This document shows positions 17,641 through 27,300 of a stretch of 64,000 nucleotides of DNA, piece by piece. The DNA comes from JABDLO01 sp035327565 (GTDB taxonomy: Bacteria > Bacteroidota > Bacteroidia > Chitinophagales > Saprospiraceae). Made by a program: the position numbers and the translations under genes. The notes under the pieces were generated by a model. That model was not told where the DNA came from. It saw only the letters and a list, made by a program, of their open reading frames with translations, and did not search any database. The stretch is taken from the NCBI GenBank assembly GCA_035327565.1, contig DAOLDB010000014.1, positions 13,601 through 77,600 of the forward strand, in the 5' to 3' direction. Each line of letters begins with the position of its first letter. The first letter of the stretch is position 1.

Positions 17641-18849
17641 ATGAACATACATGAATATCAGGGCAAAGAATTATTGTCGTCCTTTGGAGTTGCCATACAG
17701 AAAGGATATGTAGCTGAAACCGTTGAAGAGGCAGTTGCCGCCTATAAAAGGGTTACCGAGGATTCAGGCAAACCTTTCGCAGTGGTCAAAGCTCAAATAC
17801 ACGCCGGAGGAAGAGGAAAAGGGGGCGGTGTCAAATTAGTTAAAAATCTTAATGAATTGAAGGAACATGCCGGCAACATTCTTGGCATGATGTTAAAGAC
17901 TCCCCAGACTCCTGGTGGCATGGATGGGCCAGGTAAACTGGTCAGAAAAGTGTTGGTAGCAGAAGATTCATACGTTCCAGACTTTAACTCATGTGAAGAA
18001 TATTACGTATCCATCCTTATGGATCGGGAGTCCAAAAAAAATGTAATTATATATTCAACTGAAGGAGGAGTCAACATAGAAGAAGTAGCAGAAGCCACAC
18101 CTCATTTGGTACATAAAGAATATATTGATCCTCATCTTGGTCTACTGCCTTTTCAGGCGAGAAAGGTTGCCTTCAATTTGGGGCTTGATGGCATTGCCAA
18201 TAAGCAAATGACTAAATTTATTACTTCACTTTATAAGGCATTTACCGGGTCTGATGCTACTTTATTTGAAATCAACCCCTGTCTCAAGACTGGAAATGGC
18301 GACATTGTGGCTGTAGATTGTAAGGTTACCCTGGATGACAATGCACTGTTCAGACACCCTGATTTGAGTGCGCTCAGGGATTTTGACGAAGAAGATCCTA
18401 CTGAAGTAGAAGCCAATTCATATGGTCTCAATTATGTAAAGTTAGATGGCAATGTGGGATGCATGGTTAATGGAGCTGGACTCGCGATGGCCACTATGGA
18501 TATTATAAAGCTTTCAGGAGGTTCTCCTGCTAATTTTTTAGATGTGGGAGGTACTGCTGATGCAGCAAGAGTTGAGCAAGCTTTCAGGATTATACTTAAA
18601 GACCCCAATGTAAAAGCAATATTGGTCAATATATTTGGAGGAATAGTCCGATGTGACCGTGTAGCCAATGGAATTGTGGATGCTTATAAAAATATGGGAA
18701 ACATATCCGTACCGATCATCGTAAGACTGCAAGGAACTAATGCAGATCTGGCTAAAAAGATCATTGATGAAAGTGGTCTTGAGGTACACTCTGCCATTTT
18801 ATTACAGGAAGCGGCAGACATAGTTAAAAAGGTCGTTTCATCATCATAA
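17641..18849 (+). CDS. sucC: Succinyl-CoA ligase [ADP-forming] subunit beta
   Basis: Beta subunit of succinyl-CoA synthetase, the substrate-level phosphorylation step of the TCA cycle; carries the nucleotide-binding ATP-grasp domain and the CoA-ligase domain. 402 residues, usual length. MNIHEYQGKELL is the canonical start; KAQIHAGGRGKGGGVKLV is part of the ATP-grasp, FEINPCLKT and VAVDCKVTLDDNA bind the metal, and LVNIFGGIVRCDRVANGI is the C-terminal domain signature. sucD is not downstream: a terminator and xseA follow, so the alpha subunit must be encoded elsewhere, a split arrangement also found in other Bacteroidota. Confidence 0.97.
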   Translation: MNIHEYQGKELLSSFGVAIQKGYVAETVEEAVAAYKRVTEDSGKPFAVVKAQIHAGGRGKGGGVKLVKNLNELKEHAGNILGMMLKTPQTPGGMDGPGKLVRKVLVAEDSYVPDFNSCEEYYVSILMDRESKKNVIIYSTEGGVNIEEVAEATPHLVHKEYIDPHLGLLPFQARKVAFNLGLDGIANKQMTKFITSLYKAFTGSDATLFEINPCLKTGNGDIVAVDCKVTLDDNALFRHPDLSALRDFDEEDPTEVEANSYGLNYVKLDGNVGCMVNGAGLAMATMDIIKLSGGSPANFLDVGGTADAARVEQAFRIILKDPNVKAILVNIFGGIVRCDRVANGIVDAYKNMGNISVPIIVRLQGTNADLAKKIIDESGLEVHSAILLQEAADIVKKVVSSS

Positions 18850-18870
18850 AACGAAAAATTGGGTATTTTG

Positions 18871-18911
18871 AAGCTATCAGGATGCAAGTCTTGATAGCTT
18901 TTTCTATTTTT
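18871..18911 (+). terminator. Strong terminator between sucC and xseA
   Basis: AAGCTATCAGGA (18871-18882) pairs with TCTTGATAGCTT (18889-18900): 12 pairs with one G-U, a 6-nt loop, then a T-rich tail to 18911. The tail ends only about 4 nt before the xseA ATG at 18916, so the structure covers the place of the xseA ribosome-binding site. Confidence 0.85.
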
Positions 18912-18915
18912 AAAG

Positions 18916-20139
18916 ATGGAAATGTTTACTTTATATCAACTCAACGAATACATCCGGCGGGTCATTGCATTAAATTTTGATATACCTGTTTGGGTAACGG
19001 CTGAGATTTCCCAGGTGAAGGAGTCCAGGGGCAACCTCTATATAGAATTACTGCAACACGACGAATCTTCAGGACAGGTCATTGCTCAATCATCAGCTGC
19101 TATTTGGTTCAAGACCCATTTATTTTTAAAAAACAAGTTGAAATTATTATTGCCTTCTTTACTTTCAGAGGGAGCTCAGATACTAATCAAGGTAAAAGTT
19201 GATTATAATGAAAGATATGGATTGAAACTCCTAATAGAAGACATTGATCCTGCATATACCATTGGGCAAATGGAAATAGCCAGGCGAAATATTCTGGAAA
19301 GACTCCAGAAAGAACGGCTTCTTGACAGAAACAAGTCGATCCCCATGCCAGCAATCATCCAAAAGTTGGCCATTATATCGTCATCCCGGGCAGCAGGATA
19401 TATAGATTTTGTCAAACAACTTAGTGCAAATTCCTATGGTTTTCAATTTCAGTTTCAATTGTTTGAAGCCGCCATGCAAGGAGTAAATGTTGAAAAAGAA
19501 GTGGTGCAGCAATTACAAAAAATACAGGAATTGGGTGGTTTTGACGCTATTGCAATAATCCGGGGTGGAGGTTCCAGGCTTGACTTATCCTTTTTTGACA
19601 ATTATAATGTAGCCTTTCACATAGCTCACTCCAAGGTACCTGTGATAACCGGCATTGGCCATGACATCGATGAGTCAGTGGCAGATATTGTAGCCTGTCT
19701 GGCTCTAAAAACACCAACAGCAGTAGCTGATTTCCTTTTGGAAAAAATGATAATTTTCGAATCCAATCTGTCCCAATGGAGTCAATGGATGAGAAATCTT
19801 GCTACTCAGAAAATTCATCAGCAAAAACTTGTACTGGAAGGATTTTCTCATTTTATAAAGGTAAAACCAAAAACGCTTACAGAAAAGCATAACGAAAAAG
19901 TCAACTCATTAAGTGATCAGATACAACGAGTTTTGCACTTCTTTATTCAAAACCAGTACCGTCAATTACAACATTTTGAAAGAATTATAGTTATGGCTGA
20001 TCCGGTAACTACTTTAAAAAGAGGATATACCTTGATCCGATTGAATGGAACTGTTATAACATCCAATAAAATGATACATAAGGGTGATGACATCCAAATT
20101 GACTTTCATGACGGCACTAAAAAAGCAACAATCATATGA
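18916..20139 (+). CDS. xseA: Exodeoxyribonuclease VII large subunit
   Basis: Catalytic subunit of exonuclease VII, which degrades single-stranded DNA to oligonucleotides in both directions. 407 residues: N-terminal OB-fold (PVWVTAEISQVKESRGNLYI), then the catalytic domain with IAIIRGGGSRLDLSFFDN, VPVITGIGHDIDESVADIVA and KTPTAVADFL, then a long coiled-coil and a C-terminal cap (LKRGYTLIR). It overlaps xseB by four bases (ATGA), a clear two-gene operon. Its start immediately follows a terminator, so the transcript must begin inside or upstream of that hairpin. Two in-frame ATGs (codons 1 and 3) are possible starts. Confidence 0.96.
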   Translation: MEMFTLYQLNEYIRRVIALNFDIPVWVTAEISQVKESRGNLYIELLQHDESSGQVIAQSSAAIWFKTHLFLKNKLKLLLPSLLSEGAQILIKVKVDYNERYGLKLLIEDIDPAYTIGQMEIARRNILERLQKERLLDRNKSIPMPAIIQKLAIISSSRAAGYIDFVKQLSANSYGFQFQFQLFEAAMQGVNVEKEVVQQLQKIQELGGFDAIAIIRGGGSRLDLSFFDNYNVAFHIAHSKVPVITGIGHDIDESVADIVACLALKTPTAVADFLLEKMIIFESNLSQWSQWMRNLATQKIHQQKLVLEGFSHFIKVKPKTLTEKHNEKVNSLSDQIQRVLHFFIQNQYRQLQHFERIIVMADPVTTLKRGYTLIRLNGTVITSNKMIHKGDDIQIDFHDGTKKATII

Positions 20140-20339
20140 GTAAATCATTTTCCTACGATAAAGCCATGCAAGAGCTTCAATCCATCATTGAACAATTGCA
20201 AAATGAAGAGACCGGTTTAGATCAATTGAGTGATTTGATCAGGAAAGCTAATCGACTCATCAATGAGTGTCGTAAAAAACTGAGACAAATTGATGAAGAA
20301 ATCAATCAGCTCAAAGAAGACTCATCACAGCAAGATTAA
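20136..20339 (+). CDS. xseB: Exodeoxyribonuclease VII small subunit
   Basis: 67-residue helical small subunit that coats the XseA coiled-coil stalks. It shows the typical start SYDKAMQELQSIIEQLQNEE and the LDQLSDLIRKANRLINECRKKL helix. Its ATG overlaps the xseA stop (ATGA), implying translational coupling, and its own stop overlaps by four bases the stop of the convergent S9 peptidase gene. Confidence 0.95.
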   Translation: MSKSFSYDKAMQELQSIIEQLQNEETGLDQLSDLIRKANRLINECRKKLRQIDEEINQLKEDSSQQD

Positions 20340-22813
20340 GGGGTTTGTACTGTAGGCAACTCTCTGTTTTTTACATATTTTTCTAACCACTGGTCCTGCT
20401 CCCAAAGCATATGCATGATAGACTCTCTGGCTGCATATCCATGGCTTTCTTTTGGAAGTATAACCAATCTCACTGTTGCTCCATGACCTTTTAATGCATT
20501 GAAATAGCGTTCGCTTTGCATAGGAAATGTACCACTGTTATTGTCATCTTGTCCATGAATAAGGAGCATTGGAGTTTTCATCTTGTCGGCGTGCATAAAA
20601 GGAGACATCATATTATAAACCTGAGGAGCTTCCCAATAACTACGCTCTTCCTGCTGAAAACCAAAGGGAGTCAGAGTCCTGTTGTAAGCCCCGCTTCTGG
20701 CAATACCCGCAGCAAATATATCACTGTGCGACAACAAATTGGCTGTCATAAAAGCCCCATAACTATGCCCCCCCACTGCAACTTTGTTTCTATCAATATA
20801 ACCCAATGCATCCACAGCATTGATAGCTGCCTTTGCATTTTCAACCAATTGTTCAATGAAAGAATCATTGGGTTCCTGATCTCCTTCCCCAACAATAGGA
20901 AAAGAGGCACCATCTAAAACAACATAACCCCGGGTTACCCAAAATACCGGTGAGCCATAATTAGGAAAAGTGAATTGGTATGGAGAAGCAGTCAATTGTC
21001 CGGCAGTACTGACGTCTTTAAACTCTCGTGGGTATGCCCAAATAATCATAGGCATCTTTTCTCCCTTTGCACGGTCATATCCTGCCGGGAGGTACAAAGT
21101 GCCAGAGAGCTCCACCCCATCATTCCTTTTATATGTTAATATCTCTTTGTGAACATCCTGTAATATCTGAATAGGATTAGGAAAAGCAGTAATTGACTCA
21201 AGGATACCTGTAAAAATATTTCTGATAAAATAATTAGGAAAATCCCTTTGGGATTCTATTCTTGACAACACCAATCCTTTGTCGACATCTAAAAAACGAA
21301 TGATATTTTCCAGTTTTTCATTTTTGTCAGCCTGATAAATACGCTTCTTCTCACCAGTAAAGAGATTGTATTGGTCAATAAAAGGATGCATACCATCATC
21401 TGACCATCCATCTCCCGACAGAAATATATTGTTGTCCCTTATCGCCAGAATATTCTTCCCAAATTCATTAATCTCAAAAACAGGCATACCGGGATCATTA
21501 TACCGATCCTGATAATTCCTGTCACTAATGACAATGCTTTGATCATTAAAATCCGAAGGGTTAAATTTCTCAACCTTTTCATTCCGGGTATTCCACCAAT
21601 AAGATCTGGCCAAAGCCAATTCATCATTACCCCATAGGATGGATGAAAAGCGTAAGGAAGTATTTAAAAGATTTTGCTTTTCTCCATCAAAAGGCGCATC
21701 CCATTGATATAATGCATCTCTCAACTCAGTACTTACTTCAGGGTCTCCCCCATCCATTGCTTCTATCCAATATAAGGTGGACGGTTTGTCACTCCTCCAA
21801 TTAATAGAGCGCGGTCCTGTCGGAACCGCCATAAATCCTTTGGGTAATTCTTCTGTTAGCGGTGATTGAAAGAAATCCAATACCAAAGATCCCTGGGTGT
21901 CAAAAATGCTATAATTTCTTGGAAAACGACTGGCTGGAACCAGATAACTAAAAGGCCTGGTGATTTCTGTAATCAGTATTAATTTGCCATCCGGGCTAAT
22001 ATTTATACCTGCATACATTCCATTTTCTTTCCACAGGGACTCGTGACCGTCCAATGTCACTTGCCAAATTTCAGCACTAATCAGATTTTCAAAATTCTCT
22101 TCATCCAGTTTATTCTTTAATAGATCCTGGTAGGTTCTGTTTTGGGCTTTATTTCCATCATTGACAGATACCGTAGGCCCTGAAGGAACGATTTCTGATT
22201 CTTCTACAATAACTGGCAGTGGGTCAGGTAAAGCTTTGATCAACAATCCGCTTTGATCAGGTAGCCAAACATAAGGAGATCCATAGGTTGCATTTAATCT
22301 TTTGTTGCAAAGTCTGCGAGCTTGCAAACTAGCAATATCCAGCAACCACAAATAAGCCCCTTCTTGATCCGTCATGATAAATGCAACTTTCTTCTCATCA
22401 GGAGACCACGCAATATTGCTTATTTTGCTATTCTCAGGAATTCCTCTTAACGGATGTTCTTTTTTGCTGGGAACATGTAAAAGCTTAATAAATGAAAAAT
22501 AATTAGTCCGGCTTCCTGTATAATTTTTAGGATTAATGCGCAATCCACCTAATTTCATTTCTTTCCCTGACATTTCATCAATGCCTTTATATTTATTTCT
22601 AAAAAGGAGTATTGCCCATTCTCCCTTTTCATCTAAAGAAATCAGAGGAGATGGATTGGCATCTGCTATCAAACGAATGGACTCAGGGGGTTCCTGATAT
22701 TGAATATCTATTTGGGCATATGTATAATTGAAAATCACGGTAATCAGAAAAAGAATGAAAAGTAAATACTTGAAGATCGAATTGCATGAATTATTCTTTG
22801 GATGCTTTATCAT
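20336..22813 (-). CDS. Secreted S9 (prolyl oligopeptidase) family serine peptidase, S9D-like
   Basis: An 825-residue exported peptidase. N-terminal signal helix (about residues 14-33, YLLFILFLITVIF), then a beta-propeller region, then the alpha/beta-hydrolase domain. The triad is visible: Ser684 in GGHSYGAF, Asp756 in HGQDDNN and His791 in ESHGYA. Sequence around RSGAYNRTLTPFGFQ and the propeller resembles the S9D group, which includes glutamyl endopeptidases. Likely role is periplasmic digestion of peptides for nutrition. It converges on xseB with a 4-bp overlap, so no separate terminator exists between them. Peptidase family is secure; cleavage specificity is inferred. Confidence 0.92.
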   Translation of the reverse strand: MIKHPKNNSCNSIFKYLLFILFLITVIFNYTYAQIDIQYQEPPESIRLIADANPSPLISLDEKGEWAILLFRNKYKGIDEMSGKEMKLGGLRINPKNYTGSRTNYFSFIKLLHVPSKKEHPLRGIPENSKISNIAWSPDEKKVAFIMTDQEGAYLWLLDIASLQARRLCNKRLNATYGSPYVWLPDQSGLLIKALPDPLPVIVEESEIVPSGPTVSVNDGNKAQNRTYQDLLKNKLDEENFENLISAEIWQVTLDGHESLWKENGMYAGINISPDGKLILITEITRPFSYLVPASRFPRNYSIFDTQGSLVLDFFQSPLTEELPKGFMAVPTGPRSINWRSDKPSTLYWIEAMDGGDPEVSTELRDALYQWDAPFDGEKQNLLNTSLRFSSILWGNDELALARSYWWNTRNEKVEKFNPSDFNDQSIVISDRNYQDRYNDPGMPVFEINEFGKNILAIRDNNIFLSGDGWSDDGMHPFIDQYNLFTGEKKRIYQADKNEKLENIIRFLDVDKGLVLSRIESQRDFPNYFIRNIFTGILESITAFPNPIQILQDVHKEILTYKRNDGVELSGTLYLPAGYDRAKGEKMPMIIWAYPREFKDVSTAGQLTASPYQFTFPNYGSPVFWVTRGYVVLDGASFPIVGEGDQEPNDSFIEQLVENAKAAINAVDALGYIDRNKVAVGGHSYGAFMTANLLSHSDIFAAGIARSGAYNRTLTPFGFQQEERSYWEAPQVYNMMSPFMHADKMKTPMLLIHGQDDNNSGTFPMQSERYFNALKGHGATVRLVILPKESHGYAARESIMHMLWEQDQWLEKYVKNRELPTVQTP

Positions 22814-22983
22814 AACTGTTCATTTAATTTCTAATTTAAGGAATCTTTATTCTGTTTGTAAAGATATTTGATTCCTGATAAAAAGGAAAGCCAACATTTT
22901 ATTAAACCAACATTCCAGGTATGGTTTACTTTAAAAATTAATTCATTGATATCGAATCATTAGTCATTTGCAATGTTTAAGGC

Positions 22984-23943
22984 TTACATATACAAAACAT
23001 TCCTCCAAACAGAATCCTTTACTGCATTGTGTTTCCAATAATCCAACTGAATCGTAGTATCTCTTATCCATTCTGATGTACTCAGTAAGCCGGTGGATTG
23101 GTTAAAGTATTCCTCTTTCGATGAAATAATCCGGAAAGGCTGTACTTCTTCAAAAACTATGGTTTTCTTCCTGTCGAGGTCGGGATATATAATTTCATAT
23201 ATGTAATCCATTGATCCTTCTTGATCCTCCAATGTATTGAGCTTGCTTTGAACTCTGTAACTTCGAAAAGGAACATGAAATAACCGGCAGAATTCTAGAG
23301 ATGGAATCATTTCAAAAGTTCCAACAGGTAAAAAAGCAGGATCCATTCGCAGGCAATTCATTAATTCATCCTCAAGAAAAGTGGCATCTGTAAACTCCTT
23401 TTTGTCACCTGTGGCTGCAAAATAGGAATATGTTGACGATTCATACCGGTTCCCTCTCAAATTGACCTGCTGAAAAGATTGTCCGCACCAATCCTGAGAA
23501 GAATAGGTTACTTTAAGCGTATTGGGAAAGTGAATTTTATCAACAGGTGTAAATACGCTCGTCATTAAAGAGTAATCATATACTCCGGTCTCAAACCTTT
23601 TAATCATTATTGATTTCAAAATTGAAGTAGAATTCTGATCCTGAAATATTTCATTCTTTACCTGTTTATCATATAGAAAATCTTCAGTTGTCTGGATAAA
23701 AATCACTTTTCCATTCCTTTGATCTCCATAGCGTTCCTGATTTAATTGGTAAACATTAATTTCAGCAGTACCGGAATACCAATAGGGATTTCCTAAAAAA
23801 TTAGAAACCATTTTCTTATCATAATGTACAATGGAAGGATCTGATTTGCCCGTGCAGGCAGAAATAACAATTAAAAGTATATATCCTAAAAACAATCTTG
23901 TTGCTTTACCAATTGATCCTGCAGTAGTATTCATCTTTGGCAT
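22984..23943 (-). CDS. Bacteroidota lipoprotein of the misnamed septum-formation-Maf-like / CpeT-like group
   Basis: A 319-residue lipoprotein with lipobox IVISAC (Cys30). The mature part contains YWYSGTAEINVYQLNQERYG, a KMV..KFNTGVYDYSLM-like stretch (RFETGVYDYSLMTSVFTPV) and SQDWCGQSFQQVNLRG. I have seen this combination in Bacteroidota proteins that databases label septum formation inhibitor Maf, which is a misannotation: none of the Maf nucleotide pyrophosphatase motifs is present. Function unknown; a lipid-binding or lipocalin-like fold is conceivable. Located 170 bp upstream (in transcription order) of the S9 peptidase gene on the same strand. Met4 is an alternative start. Confidence 0.65.
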   Translation of the reverse strand: MPKMNTTAGSIGKATRLFLGYILLIVISACTGKSDPSIVHYDKKMVSNFLGNPYWYSGTAEINVYQLNQERYGDQRNGKVIFIQTTEDFLYDKQVKNEIFQDQNSTSILKSIMIKRFETGVYDYSLMTSVFTPVDKIHFPNTLKVTYSSQDWCGQSFQQVNLRGNRYESSTYSYFAATGDKKEFTDATFLEDELMNCLRMDPAFLPVGTFEMIPSLEFCRLFHVPFRSYRVQSKLNTLEDQEGSMDYIYEIIYPDLDRKKTIVFEEVQPFRIISSKEEYFNQSTGLLSTSEWIRDTTIQLDYWKHNAVKDSVWRNVLYM

Positions 23944-24339
23944 GGATTGATCCTTTGATTCATGTCAACAGTTAGTTTTGTTCATCCTATTTACAAGCTT
24001 TTTCCAGTATTTTAAGTTCGATACTTAAAAAAATGTTCCTACTTATCTTCACCTGTGTAAAATATATTACTAACACTATATCAATATTTCCGTAAAGTAA
24101 TGGATATTATGGTTATACATTATAATCCATTATGATTTAAGAATTGATTATTTCATGCAAATAAAAAAGATAAGAATCAAGTGATAAATAGGGATGGTAT
24201 TCCTGCTCAACATAAAGATAAATAAACTGACTTAAACAGCCCTTCATCATAGGGAGTGGTAGCAAAATAATTAAAATTTTATTAAAAAGTAAAACTGGTA
24301 CATTTTATGCATAGTCATTGTATATAAAGTATATTCCAT
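23944..24339. other. Divergent non-coding region before the repeat exoprotein
   Basis: 396 bp, strongly AT-rich. An imperfect hairpin occupies 24100-24130 (ATGGAT against ATCCAT, continued past a bulge). I find no TAnnTTTG promoter at a sensible distance and no ORF. Confidence 0.35.
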
Positions 24340-27300
24340 GTGATAAGACATAATATTATAATTAGTATACCCCTTGGATTTTTAATGAGTGTGTGTATGA
24401 CATTCTTTATTAATATAGCGTGTCATTCACAAAATTGTAACGTCAAGGGTGGCAATATTTCGTCAACCAGTAATAAAGAAATTTGTGCTGGGGATGGTCT
24501 GCCAGATATATTTAACATATCATTAACCGGTCATCAGGGCTCAAGATCTGTTTGGCTGATTGTCAACCTGCAAGATATTATTGTTTCAAGACTTCCCGGA
24601 CCTCCTTTCAATTTTGAAAGTTCTGGACCTGGTAATTTCAGAATATATCATGTGGCACATGACGGATCATTGCAGAATTCATCACCAGGCTCTCCTCTCC
24701 AGGAATTGACGGGTTGCTATTCATTATCCAACTCAATTCCTTTCAAAGTAGAAAGAGTGGATGGCGGCTTATTGTATGATCAGACAAATAAAAACAGAAA
24801 GGATTTGTGCGCTGATGGATTGCCATACAATATCGAATTAAAAGTTTTTGATAAAAATGGTCAAAATGGAAGATTTATAGTCGTTGATGAATCGGATCAA
24901 ATTCTGCAAATTTCTTCTCATCATGTTTTGGCGATTCCGACCCACAATCCAGGGTCTTTTCGAATATACTATATTGGATATAATTCCCTTTCAGGTTTAT
25001 TTCTGGGCTCTTCTCTACAGCAACTTTCTGGATGTTTTAGTCTTTCAAACCCATATTTTATTGATATTATTGGACAGGATAAGGGAGCAGGCGTTCTGTC
25101 TACTTCATCCTCTTCCACATTTTGCTCCGGTATACAGCATGAATTTAATATGTCACTGAATGTTTCAGGAGCAATAGGCAGCCATCATCTTTTTATCATC
25201 ACATCTCATGATGGAAATATACTAGAAATCCAATATCAGGAACAATTTACCATCAATATCCCGGATATCACTCCGTTGCATATTTATCATATCAGCTATT
25301 TGGAAGGTATAAAAAATTTAAAAACCGGAAGTAATATACATGATTTGGAAGGATGCTTCCATTTGTCGAACAGACTGGTACTCACTCAAAACTTTGTTAA
25401 TGGAGGTAAAATTACTTTTTCTAATGGGGACACCATAAAATCTATCTGTCAAGGCGAGCAAAATCTTATGCTTCCAATCAAACGGGAAGGGAATAAAGGC
25501 AATACCAGCCGCTACTTTGTACTGGATGATCAGGATAAAATTTCAATAGTTTTTGCATCCAATGTACAAAATATAGATACCAGATTCTTTGATCCTGGAG
25601 CATATAAAATCTATAATATTTCCTATAATGGCCAAATTTCCAACCTTGGTGTTGGCAGAACTCTCGATCAATTGTCTGGATGCTTTGCTTTATCCAACCC
25701 CATAGCGTTGTATAAAAATGAAGGTCATCCGGCAGGAGGTCAGATCAGTGCAACCCAAAATACTATTGTATGCGCCAATTCATCAGGCAATAGTTTTATC
25801 GACTTCCAATTGACAGGTGCCGGACCCTATCATTCTGCATGGCTCATCACCAATACAGAGGGAAAGATTTCGGATATTTCCTATTCATTGCCATTGGATT
25901 TTAGCGGTGCATCGACAGGGGAATGCTTGATTTACCACATAAATTTTCACTCTGGCATTCAAAATCTGGAAACCGGTAAAAAATTATCGGAACTGATCGG
26001 ATGTTATGATTTGTCTAATTCAATAACAATATTTAAAAATGCAGTTTTTGGTGGTAACATACGATTTGATTTCAATAAAACCGAGCTCCTGTATTGTACC
26101 TTTGGTGCCGGGCCACACCTGCCTAATGTATGGCTTCAGAATCATTATGGCGACGAGAGAAAATGGATCTACACTGACAACCGGGGGATCATTTTAAATA
26201 TCAGGGATTCGTTTGATATTGATGTCAGATCAATACCCTTTTCAGAAAATCACATTTACCACATCAGTTACACCGGTACATTACAGGGTTTAGGCACAGG
26301 CAGTAATATATCCCACCTAAATGGATGCTTTTCCCTATCTAATAAACTGGTTTTGTTAAAATCCAATTTACCTACAGAAGCATCGACCATTTCTAGCAAT
26401 CATACCCGTTTTTTGTGTAAAGGAAATGAAAGTCTGGACATTGTTAATTTTGAAATTGCAGGTGGACAAGGTGATTTATCCTCTTGGATTATCACTGATG
26501 AAGAGGGAATGATCATCCGTATACAAAGTACTCCACAAGTTAATTTTGAAACTTTGGAAGGTCATTATTTCATTGTAAGAAACATAAAGTATTACTCTAA
26601 TATTCTCGGTCTGGAGACAGGGAATACAATTTCCGGAATACAAGGTTGTTATAGCTTATCCAACGCAATATTTTTTGAAAGGGATTTTATCACCAATGCG
26701 CAGATTTCATTTGTTAACTCTTCCCAATCAGAGGTCCTTTTATGTCTGAATGGCAATCCTGTATTTCCTCTTCAATTCAATGTGCAGAATCATTCGGGAG
26801 ACAGCACTATGTTATTAGTTACCAATCCGCAAGGTATAATACTGGATTTTATTACAGATAATACCTATCAATTTTTAAATCGGGATGAAACGGAACTTGA
26901 AGTTAAAGCCATTACTTTTTCTAATAATTTTGATGCCCCCGTAATTGGTGACCAAATCAGTCACTATCAGGGTTGCTATAATATTTCTAACACATTATCT
27001 ATCTATAAAGAGCTCTTATTTAGTGGGTTAGCGACTACTATCGATGGTGTAACAGAAGTAGATATCTGTTCTGGTAATGGTCTGCCGGATGTTTATAGTT
27101 TTGTAGTTGATCAAGCGATTGGAAGCGACGGAACTTGGGTATTAACCGATGCCGATGAAAATATTATCAGGTTACAAACCGATCATGTATTTGATTTTGA
27201 AGGACTAACTATTCCGAAAGCACACCTTAGATACATGATGTATAAAAATGACGTAGACGGTTTATTCCTCGGAAATTGGCTTGGCAGACTGAGAGGATGC

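Noticed and set aside
24100..24130. Imperfect hairpin in the gap before the repeat exoprotein
   Set aside because: Contains a bulge and a mismatch in very AT-rich DNA, far from either start codon; not distinguishable from chance.
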